Notes under the pieces: model-generated
Databases searched by the model: none
What the model was told of the DNA's origin: nothing
Seen by the model: only the letters and a program-made list of their open reading frames with translations
Shown: piece by piece, positions 44,933-56,900 of the stretch
Numbering within the stretch: the first letter of the stretch is position 1
How the letters are laid out: the number at the start of each line of letters is the position of its first letter
Assembly (NCBI GenBank): GCA_024364735.1
Contig: JAGFNQ010002615.1
Span: 92,950-156,949, forward strand
Reading direction: 5' to 3'
Origin: Boesenbergia rotunda
Lineage: Eukaryota > Streptophyta > Magnoliopsida > Zingiberales > Zingiberaceae
DNA length: 64,000 nt
Translations under genes and position numbers: made by a program

Positions 44933-47900
44933 GATAGAAAAGAAAGAAATATAATCCAAAATAATTTTATTTCATATGCAATGGAGAATACAATATATAT
45001 AGATGTTATTGAGGACTTAGTCAATTGACCAATTAACTAATTCTAAAATACCAATTCTAAAGACATATTAATTATGTCATATAGAAAACCCAGCAAAACC
45101 CTAATGGAACAAGATAGAAAGACCTAATTACCCCTGCACCTCACAACACTCCCCCTCAAGTTGAACATATATATCAAACATGTTTAACTTGCTAAGGGCA
45201 AAATTAAACACAGCTTGGGGTATAGCTTTTGTAAACATATCAGCAAGTTGGTCCTCAGATTTGACATAGGGCAAGCATAACTCTCCAGAATCAAGTCTTT
45301 CCCGAATAAAGTGGTGATCAATCTCGATGTGTTTGGTCCGATCATGTTGAATTGGATTATTTGCAATATTAATTGCAGCTTTGTTGTCGCAGTACAGCCT
45401 GAGAGGTAATTCAGCCTTTAACCCCATGTCTTCTAATAAAAAACTCAACCATAACATTTCTGCAAGACCATGTGCCATGGCTCGATACTCTGCTTCCGCA
45501 CTGGACCGTGCACAAACACTTTGTTTCTTACTTCTCCAAGTTACCAAGTTTCCTCCTAAAAAGGTGCAATAGCCAGAAGTAGATCTTCTATCATCTCTAG
45601 AACCAGCCCAATCAGCATCAGAATAACATTCCACCTTCAGATTACCACCTCCCTTAAACAACAAGCCTTTTCCGGGACATGACTTTAGATACCTCAAAAT
45701 CCTGTCAACAGCCTTCATGTGGATAGTTTTAGGAGCATGCATGTACTGACTCACTATACTAACAGCGTAGGTAATGTCAGGCCTAGTCATAGACAAATAG
45801 AGTAATTTTCCAACCAACCTTTGATACGTTCCCTTTTCCAGATTTGTAAGATCTTCCCCATTCGAACTAGTAAGATCATGATTTACTTCTATAGGAGTCG
45901 ATGCTGGCCGACAACCTAACTTCCCTGTCTCCTTGAGCAAATCCAACACATATTTTCTCTAACATATATATATTCCCTCCTGAGATCGAGCAACTTCAAT
46001 ACCAAGGAAGTACTTCAATAGTCCAAGATCTTTAATTTCAAACTCTGATATTAACTTGGACTTAAGAGCCTGGATTTCAACCTCGTCATCACCTGTGATT
46101 ATCATATCATCAACGTAAACCAATAGAATAGTAGTTTTGTCCTCTCTCCTCTTCACAAAGAGTGTATGATCAGCATTCCCTTGTCTAAAGCCAAACAATG
46201 TCATGGCTTTGCAGAACCTATCAAACCATGCTCTGGGTGATTGTTTAAGTCCATACAAAGCTTTTATCAATCGGCATACCTTCCCTTTTGTTTCAATTCC
46301 AGGAGGTGGTAACATATAGACCTCTTCATGAAGGTTACCATTCAAAAAAGCATTTTTCACATCTAGCTGAAATAGCGACCAACCATACTGAGAGGCAAGA
46401 GAAAGAATCACCCTGACTGATTTGAGTTTTGCAACTGGAGCGAAGGTCTCCAAGTAATCCACCCCATATGTTTGAGTGAATCCCTTGGCAACCAGTCTGG
46501 CTTTATATCTGACCACGTCACCTTCTGAGTTATACTTAATAGCATAGACCCATTTAGAACCAACCAAGTTCTTCCCCTTTGGGGGATCTACTAATTCCCA
46601 AGTACCATTCTTATTAAGAGCCTCCACTTCTTCATTCATTGCTTCCAGCCACCTTGAGTCCCTTACAGCTTCATAATAATAAGAAGGTATAACATGATTT
46701 GATAGCTGTGAAACAAAGGCATGATATGAAGAAGACAAACGAGAATAAGAAACATGGTTAGAGATAGGATGTTGAGTACATGACCTAACCCCTTTCCTCA
46801 CAGCAATTGGAAGATTCAGCTCATTTATATTCAAGGGTGCGATTGGTTCAAGCAATGAGGATACAGGATCAAGAGCCAGAGCATCCGATTCAGCTAGCCG
46901 ATTAGTAGTAAGTCCTTGCTTATGTCTTCGTCGCCTGTAAGTAATAATTTCTTGTGAAGCCTGCGAGCCCAGTAATGGAGCATCCAGTAATGGAGCATCA
47001 TCTTTTCTATTTTCCATGACATCCAATGAAATAGGAGAAAGAACCACTTGAGGTACAAGGGAAGAAGAGGTAAGATTCTCCCCGTGGGGACGAGTCTGGG
47101 AAGAATAATAGGACTCGGACTCAAAAAAGCTAACATCCTTCAAGACATACCTTGTCCTAGTAATAGGATCAAAGCAGTTGTACCCTTTCTAGCAAGTGAA
47201 ATACCCTAGAAAAACTCCCCGTATAGCTCGAGGATCAAGCTTAGAGGTATTGGGACCAAGAACATGAATAAAACAAAGGGAGCCAAATACTCGAGGTGTA
47301 AGTGAGAACAACGTGGTGTTAGGACGAAGAATATTGAGAGGACACCGGTACCCTAGACCTTTTGATGGTAGACGATTAATAATATAAGCTGCTGCAAGGA
47401 TAGCATCAGCCCAGAAATATTTGGATAAGTGACGCTGAAATAATAATGCACGGGCTGTTTCAAGGATATGACGATTTTTCCTTTCAGCCACTCCATTTTG
47501 CTGTAGTGTGTAGGGACAAGATAACTCATGAAAAATTCCTAAATCCTCTAGAAAGGTATTTAGAGACTGTGTAAAGTACTCCCGTGCATTATCAGATCGA
47601 AGAGTTTTCACTTTTGTGTGGAATTGAGTTTCAACCATTTTGCAATAGTGTTGAATGAGTCGAGGAACTTCATCTCTGCCTTTCATCAAATAAAGTCATG
47701 TACAGTGAGTGTAATCATCAATAAAAGAGATAAAATATCGGTAGCCATCCAAAGAAGGCACAGGAGAAGGACCCCACACATCTGAATGAACAAGGTCAAA
47801 CGGAGACGAACTTTTATTCATGGACTCAGAAAAATAAGTTCTACAATGTTTAGATAACTGACAAACTTCACATTGAAGAGACTCAAGAGAAACAAAGGAG

Positions 47901-50900
47901 AAGAGACTAGGAAATAAAACCTTCAAGGATCGAAAAGATAAATGTCCCAAACGAGAATGTCATAATAAGATTTCTTGATGCTTATTTTATGAACACTGAG
48001 CTGTAGACTTCGGAGCATATGTTGTTCCAAGATGATAGTAATAAAGACCTCCTACTTCACGGCCAGTCCCAATCGTTTGCTTGGTCTCGAGATCCTGAAA
48101 GACACAATGATCAGGAAAAAAGGTTACTGAGCAGTGTAGTTGTTTAGTAATACTACTAACAGAAAGTAAATTTAGAGAAATGGAAGGGACATGAAGTGCA
48201 GAGGATAGGATAAAGTGATCTGCCAGTTGTATGGAACCTTTTCCAGCAACAGTGGCTTTGGTGCCATCAGCAATAGTCACTTTATCCTGTCCAGAAGACA
48301 AAGAGTAAGAAATGAAGGAATTAGCAAGATTTGTCATATGATCTGTAGCTCCAGAGTCAATAACCCAGGGGTTATAAGATCTTGACCCAGCAATACTTAA
48401 CTCCAGGTCACGGATACCTGTGTGCGCTTGAGACGAATTAGTAGAGACAGAGGATGAAGTCTGAAGCCGTGATAAAAGGTCATGAAGATTAGCAATATCA
48501 GCAGATGACAACTGAATATTAGAAGGTACCGAAGAATCAGTAGTCTCCCCATCCACTAATTTCTGGGCAGCAATATTTCCACGACTAGGCGCCTTCTTGT
48601 CACTGTATTTGAATTTTTCAGGTTTTTTTTTGGATATTTCTCCCAACAAAAATCTGAATCATGATTAGTCCTTTTGCAGTGCCGACAAAATTTTCCACCT
48701 TTTCCTTTTGTTCCCCCAGACTTGAGCTTGTTAGAGGAACCGACAAAAGCAGATGTCTCTCCAATTGGAGTACTTGCTGCAGAGATATTACCTTTGGTGT
48801 TCATTGTCCTTCTCTTGCCTTCCTCACTTAGAATTTTGTAGTAGACTTGTTCTAGAGAGGGAGTAGGATCAATACTAAGAATTTGCCCTTTTAAATTTTC
48901 AAACTCTGCATGAAGCCCATCAAGAAACTTAATGATTCTGTCCTTCTCCAGAAGCTTCAAATATCTCTGATGATCATCAGTAGAAATCCAATTGTCCATC
49001 CTGTAGTAGTCAAACTCATCCCATAGCCCTTTTAGGGCAGCAAAATAATTTGTGACAGACATAGAACCTTGCTCAAGTTTAAAAATTTTACTACTTATCT
49101 GATAAGTACGCAGCATATCATGTTTGCGTCCATACATCTGCTCCAGTGTCCTCCACATATCAACAGCTGTTTTATTATGAAGAATTACCTGTTTGATGCC
49201 AGAGCTAACAGAATTAAGTATCCAAGTCATTACCAGAATATTGTCACGTCTCCAAGTACGAAAGCTAGGATCCTTTTCATCTGGTTTCACTCTAGTACCA
49301 TGAAGAATATCAAGTCTATCATGGCCTTCTACATAAAGTTCAACAGCAACTGCCCACGATGCATAATTTGTCTCGGTCAATTTTTCCGAGGTTATTTGAA
49401 GACCAGTTCCTCCCGATCCCGTCATTGTGAAAATTGGTTGTACCTGATCAGAAGACGCCAAAGGATCTGTAGACATCCCAGAACTTTCTCCGGATGTGTC
49501 TGCCATACCAATTCACAAGAACAAAAAATGGAGGCTGCTGGAATAAAAAAAAACGTAGAGGCTGCTTTGGAAAAAAATGATATGCTGGAAAAAATTATGC
49601 TATGGAGAAAAAATGCTTCAGTTGAGCGAAGAAGGGTTAGATGCCACTATCTTTGGGCTCGGACCGGGTTGAAGGCTGCTGATAAAGAGGATCAACCAAG
49701 TTCAACAGCAAGAAAATCTTGGTCACGAGGATGGCGGACGGTCCCGCTCGGAAGCAGGTGATCAGCGAGGATGGCGGGCGGTCCGGCTTCGACGCAGGTT
49801 ATCAGTGAGGATGGCTCGCGAGAGGAAGAAGCCTGCCGACGCGAGAAGAGTCACGCGCGAGAAGACGACCCAGCCTGCCGACGCGAGAAAAGTGACGCGT
49901 GAGAAGAAGACGCAGCCTGGTCTCGCGCGTCGCGAGAGAAGACGCCGTGCCTGGGCTCGCGCAGTGTGAGGGCAGAGCAGCGCGAGAGGCGCGCGTCGCG
50001 AGAGCAGAGCCTCGATGAAAAAAAAAACCTTCTGCCGAGAAGAACCAGTGGAGACGGCACCGGCGGAAAGGTTCTGCCGAGAAGAACCAGTGGAGACGGC
50101 ACCGGCGGAAAGGAAGCTGTGGGCGGTCAGCGCCTCCCGCGAGCCAACTGCGTCCGCGAGCCTTGGCTCGAGTCAGAGAGGCGTCAGAGACGCGAGGCAG
50201 AACTGAGAAACACGGGCGCCGCGGGAGAAAGACCACTGAGGAGACGCGTGCTCAAAGAGGAGGCGGCGGCGCGCGTGTGCGAGAAGAGGAAGCTGCGTCG
50301 ATGGCTCCGTGCGAGAAGGCAGAGAGAGGAGGAGAGAAAGTGGCGGCGGCAGAAAAAATTAGGTTTTTGATATAACTTGCTCTGATACCATGTTGGATAG
50401 AAAAGAAAGAAATATAATCCAAAATAATCTTATTTCATATGCAATGGAGAATACAATATATATAGATGTTATTGAGGACTTAGTCAATTGACCAATTAAC
50501 TAATTCTAAAATACCAATTCTAAAGACATATTAATTATGTCATATAGAAAACCCAGCAAAACCCTAATGGAACAAGATAGAAAGACCTAATTACCCCTGC
50601 ACCTCACAACAATATATATATCAACTTGTTATATGAGCAAGAAAAAAAACTAAAGAAAAGAACAACTGACAAAAATCTTAGGGAGCGTTTGGTTTACTCG
50701 TTTTCTATTTTCATTTTCTAAAAAATCGCATTTTCTCATTTTTTAGAAAATGACTTTATTTCATTCTCTAGCTTTCCAGAAAACGTTATATCTTTTTTTG
50801 GAAAACAAGTATGAAAAATACAAGCCAAACACGTTTTCTGGAAAATCGCATTTTCTGTGGAAAATGAAAATGGAAAACAAGCATACCAAACGTAACCTTA

Positions 50901-53900
50901 ACAATCATGGAGATGAAGATGTGATACTAGCACAGGGTTTGAAATTGTGAGTATATCTAAATTAATCTTCAAATAACTGATAGCTGGCTTGAAGTTGAAG
51001 GCATTTTTAAGAGAAATATTCAAAATACAAAGTCGATGGCCTTCATAGAACTCATAAAAGCTCCCTGTAACTCCCCAACAAATTCAATTGAAGATATTGC
51101 AGGTTTCTGAAGTTTGTAAGAATGAAATGATAATTTGTCATTGCAAAGTAAAAGAGATAGATAAGAGTTCTAATATCTACTTTGGAGATGAGAAGTTAAT
51201 ATTAGTAGAACTGGATACAAGCTAATATTACTCAGAGAGATGAGTCTGAAAGAAGATTGAATAATATTTGACATCTAATTGGGAAAAGAGGAGACTAGAA
51301 GAGAGATAGACAAATCTATCATTTCAAAGTTGCAGGCGAAGGACATAGATGTTGCTTGCAGACAGAAATGGTCTTTGGGCTCCAATCATCTACTTTGAAA
51401 GGAGAGAAATGCTGGTAGGAGAAAACTCAGTTGTGATCATTTTACTCTGAGAGGAGTCGTCAAGAGGAGTCAGGAAATTAGCAATGAAGACATACGGAAA
51501 ATGTCCACAATAACAAAGGTAATCTTAAATCATACATACAAAACAGATGAAAAATGATGAAACATAAACTAGCGTTACATCATAACATAAAGAGGAAACA
51601 AGAATTGTGAATTGTGAAAAATAGATGCATTACTTTTTGTGTTTCTCTTAACTTTGTTAAAACTCATGTTAACTCCCTTTTTGCAATTATATTTCTTTGT
51701 AAAGCCTAACTCCCACCCTATTTAACCTCTTTTTTTTATCCTCTTTAACACTACCTATTTTATTAGTTTCCCTGGCATTTCCTCAATCAGCCCTTTTGCA
51801 GCCTCTCTTTACACACCCCCTCCACTTTTTTGAGTGGACCCTCCTCTCTCATCTTGGACCAAGACTCATTAGTTTTGTTTGGGTTTGTGCCACCCTTTTC
51901 TATTGTGTATAACCCCACCTATGTCCCTAAGATCAAGATGCAATGAGGATTGCAAAAGAAATTGTGGATTAAAAAGGATATAGCGAAAGGGTTGGCTGCC
52001 ACTGTGAGTGAGATAAAACTGTGCCCTTCTATTGTGATGGGAGATCAAGGGAAGCTTGTGGATCTTCAATCACCCTACTAGAAGTTGCTTCAACCGTTAG
52101 TTAAATATGCAAAATGATATCCTGTCACTAAGTTCTGTGGAAGAGATCTGCCCGCTAGATTTTCACCTGATCTTGTGGTAGAGATCAATCGTTGGTTTTG
52201 TGTAAGGAGAACAAAGCCATCCTAGAATCAGGAAACAAATATTGAGGTTGTTGATGGAGGCAAGTGAAATCAAACTAGAAAGAGCGTGGGCAATGGCGCC
52301 AACAGTGAGGACAAAGGAGGACTATGCAAATTCGTCAAACAGGCTGAGAAATTACTTGATCGGTTAGCAACTATTATCTGCCTCTTAGGAGGAAGACGCT
52401 GTTAGGTCTCATGATAGCAGGGAAACAGAGGCAATACATTGTTAAGGTGGGGTCAAGAACAACTTCACCAATGAACTCATAAAGCTGATAGGAGGGGTTA
52501 CACAGTAGATGCCTCAGTGTTGGCTTGGTTACATTGCCACCTTGTGTAGGCTTACTAATGGTCTAGCCAGGGGGCCTGTCAGGGTGATGGATTTCACCTT
52601 TTGAAGAACTAATGGTCTAGCCAAAAACCACAACAGTACTAAAAGTTTTGGAGATACAGGGAGGTACAGATTTATGACAAGAAACTAAATTTAATTTGTG
52701 GCCTCCTCCTATAGGTATTAAAGAAGTAAAATAAACTATGTCTAGGTCTGTTCTAGTACCAAACTGAGAGGGATGAAATATTGCATTGTTGTTGTTAAAA
52801 GATAACTATTACAAGATATATATAGACTCATAATAACTAATAACTAAAATATCCAACATAGGACTAAACTCAGAACACATAACTAGCAATTCAAGTAACC
52901 TAATAACTCAACATATTTAAGTGAGATGTGCAAAATTTGGAAATTTCGTGTTTATATCTCTTATATGCAATTTACCTCAATAGATGTGGAAACTTTTCTT
53001 TCACTAATTCTTTCATACTTCTGCTTCTTATTTCCGGCCTTTAAACCCTGCCATGGGAGGCTGCCAATGGAACAAGTACAATCAGTAATAGAAAGAACAT
53101 GCAACAGAGTGTATTCACATTAGAATTAATGTCCAAGAGAACCAACCTTCCTCTCAAGAAATACATGAAAACATATCCAAGAGACTCCAAATCATCCCTC
53201 CTGCTTTGCTCTAATAGCCACAAAAGCAAAGCAGTCAGAACTCAGAAGCGAAATGGAATAAGGCAGTTTACTACCAATAGTGAATTAAAATGAAGTGCAA
53301 AAATAATGTCAATATAATGCATATACCAACTCCAAGGTGAGTGTTTATGCTAGCATATCTTGCTGTTCCAGTCAAATTCTTGTTCTCCCTGTAGTATGAA
53401 CAAAAGTATGAGGATAAAAAAGGTATTTTACAATTGTGTACCGAATATGCTTAATTGACATAAATCAAGTATTATCAAGTACAGGAATACAAAAGGAAAA
53501 AAAAGGCACTTTTGGTCTTATTCGAGTTGGATCCCAATGAACAAAAGGCACTTCTATGCTGCCAGTCTTAAAATCATGTCCAAAACATGGGTGGTAATGT
53601 AGAATCAAGTACTGTCTGGGAGAAGATGGTTAACGAAAAAATTGTACTTTTGATCTTATTTGGTTGGGTTAAAATGAACATTACACCTGTTAAAAGATAA
53701 GCACCCAACTAGTCTCTCTCTTTCCTTGCTTAATAATCCTCTTCTATAAATTCTGCCACTGGTTTACATTCACTCACTTGCAAATTACTACTGCAGAAGT
53801 TCTTTGCTCATATTTAGTCAGATTTGTACGCTCTTCACTCACATGTATTCTTTTCCTTTGATTAATCTTGATTAATTAAGACTGCGCTTTTCTTCACGTC

Positions 53901-56900
53901 CAAGTTGTGCAACGATCTATTTAAAATATTACTTTCGTACCCACCTCAGGTCATTCGCATACGACTCCTGAATCTCCAAAGAGAATGGTATTATCCTCAA
54001 GGCCCTGCTTATTACCTTTCCTGCCTCTTACTGTCTTCACCTACCTCCCTGGTCCACATTTGTTTACCATCAATCTACCTAGTTATGATTTCCAAAACAC
54101 TCTTTTCCTTCTTCCTAGGATATGAAAGCTCAGCCCACCCTTCATAAATTTCATACCTACCTCTCAAATCATCCATCACTCCCATCCATGTCCTTGGCAC
54201 TTCTTCCTTTCCCCTCATAAGATCAGGAAATATTATTCCCATCGTGTCTCTCATCGCCTTCAATTGAGCAAGCTACCTACCATGTCCACTCATCTCCTAC
54301 CTTTGCATCAAAAGGGACCTCTAAACTTGTGGTCCCCGGATTAAGCAGTTTTTTAAAGAGGAAACTCCAAAAATGATCACCTGGCCTTATTGTAGCTTTG
54401 GGTATCCTCTTTATTTGTAAATCAAACAAATTCTAAATTGACCTCTTTTCTTCCCACCATCTACATGCCTAGCGCCTTCCCACAAACAGCACCAATATAT
54501 TATGCTAAGATGTTTAACAAATATAGAAGTCTTTTAGCATTTGAATCTAGCTCAACCTTGTTGGGAAAGTCAAAAAGAGAAGGCTCACTAGGAATGAATT
54601 TGCAGGGCTGGATTATGATTCAGGATTAATACAATTGAACTGCTTGGAGTTTGTTGAAGTAGGTTGGTTTGGCCAAGTCATAGACAACTAGACAGAGGTG
54701 AGTTGAAGTGGAATTACTTTAAATAGCTCAGATTTAACCAATATTGGATCGTAAGATATAATAGAACAGGGTTAATTGCTGAAGTGTCAAAATTTTAAGT
54801 GATTAATATGAAGTGACAAGTAGTTATCACCCAAAGATCAGTTGGAGCACTGTGAGCTATGGTAGTGGATCTCTCTGGAAATCTCTTTCCATGCAGCCTT
54901 GGTTCTCATTCTATAGGCATCAAAGCTTATGCCTAGTCAATAACATAACTCTATGTAGTTTGAGCACCCAAGTGAATCCAGCTTTTCTCTTTGGCGGATT
55001 TTGGCATGGACTCCCTTGACCAACCATGTATATATACTTGTAACTTCTCTTTGGTGGATTTTGGTGTTGACTCCCTATACCAATCATTTGTATCCTTCCC
55101 ACTCATCCTTGAGACACAGGAATTGAATCATATTCTCAGTATTGATCACCTAGTTCACATGTGTCACCCATCCAATGACTCAGAATTAGTGGCAAATTGC
55201 CCATATCACTTGTTTTCTCAGGGATTCATTAGATAATTTTCAACAAAGGTTAATATTCATAAATCAATCCTTCAAGCAAAAAATGGAGACTCAAAGCATA
55301 TTTAACCATTTAGTAGATAAGGTTTGAGATTCTGCAAATTTGGTTTTAGATTTGGTATGAGATCTCTTGATTAACCAAGAGAATTCAAACTTTAAGTTTC
55401 ATTTGTAAGGCCGTTGATAATTCTCCCTAGCTCATATCAATAATCTCAAGAACTGATAACACAAGTTGGAGATAGGTAATCAATTTAGATATCTAAGCTA
55501 ACATGAAATGCAATGACACATATCAAGCACAAAAAAATTCCTTTGCCATGCAGTCAGATAAGGATTTTGTTCTGATAATAAAACTAAGGTAGGATTAAGT
55601 GATTAAGCAATGAGAAAACATTCAATAAGATCACATCAAATACAATCATAAATCAAGAACAAACAAGTTTCTTTAACCATGTAATTAAATTAAAATTTTA
55701 GTCTGATAATATAATTTACCTATAAGGAATGTGCTGATGGGTTGCGGTGTCCCTGTACTTCTTGGCTAATCCGAAATCAATAATGTAGACCTAGAAAAAA
55801 AGCACATCATGTGATGTACAAGCAATGGAAGTTAGGAACAGGAATACCATAAGTACACTTGATGAGACACCTGATTTGCCCGCCTCCCCAAGCCCATCAA
55901 AAAGTTATCTGGTTTGATATCTCGATGCAGGAAAGATTTAGAGTGAAGATGTTCAACACGGTTGATCTAGAAAAAAAAAATCAGAAAATGTTAGAAAATA
56001 TCATAAAGAAAACAAGTATCACTTCCATAAAAAGCTAGAAATACCATCTGATCAGCTAGCATCAGGACAGACTTCAGAGAGAGTTTTCGGCTACAAAAAT
56101 TAAATAAATCTTCGAGGCTTGGGCCCAACAAATCCATAACAAGAACATTATAATCTCCTTCTATGCCAAACCATCGCACATTTGGAATGCCAGCTACCAT
56201 GATAGGAGAAAATAATTATTAAGTCAACAATGACCGTGCATTTATTTATCATGAAGAAGTATAGAATTTTAATTACTTCCTCCTTGTAAAATCCTGTAAA
56301 GTTTTGATTCATATTGCAGCTGCGGGTGTTTTGTTTTGACATTTTCCTGATCAAACCAAACTTCATCATCATAACCTTTCGATGCATAAAAATGGAAAAA
56401 CAAACATTGTGTAGGATGATTATGGTTTATAATGATCAAAGTCACTGGAGTGGAATTATCAAATAGATGATATGCTATTCTGGTGAGAACGCATAAGACC
56501 CCACATGATTCTCATGTTACTCCATATGTCACTTAACATTAACTTAAATTTGAAACAAGCAATATAGATATTTAACGGAGCATCTCACATAAAGGAGCTA
56601 CTATTGATTCATACACAAACCAGGAGAGGAGGAAAGGAAGACCATAAGAGCACATACATACAACCAAAAATGATCAACTAACATTAAATGGAAATTATTT
56701 ACATAAAAAAAGAGTTCAAGCAAAATAGTCCATCCTCAATACATATCACTCTTTTACCATCTCAATTATTGTTTTATTGTGTAACACATTCATCCAGACC
56801 TTAAAATTCATCAGAGGCATTAAATTTGGAGACTCCTAACTTCACCATATTACGAATTAATAAGCAATATTAAATCTTCAAATCCTACAATTTGAGACAA

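Larger units (their letters stand above)
44928..50611 (-). mobile_element. Full-length Copia retrotransposon E in CKL intron 9 (5684 bp)
   Basis: Both LTRs are 221 bp (44928-45148 and 50391-50611), start TGTTGGATAG, end TCACAACA, and differ at one position. On the minus strand it has a primer site directly after the 5' LTR, a GC-rich leader, gag, pol with PR-INT-RT-RNaseH, and a polypurine tract. It lies in the same orientation as the host gene. Very short LTRs and size near 5.7 kb suggest an Ale-like Copia lineage, a tentative assignment. Near-identical LTRs mean recent insertion. Confidence 0.93.

Noticed and set aside
49069..49761. 230-codon plus-strand ORF opposite gag of element E
   Set aside because: It is antisense to a clear gag coding sequence with a zinc knuckle. 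The plus-strand reading has no domain and is a shadow frame.
49802..50375. ORFs on both strands in the leader of element E
   Set aside because: They lie between the 5' LTR and gag, are low-complexity, and include the 42-bp tandem duplication. No gag or other motif is present.
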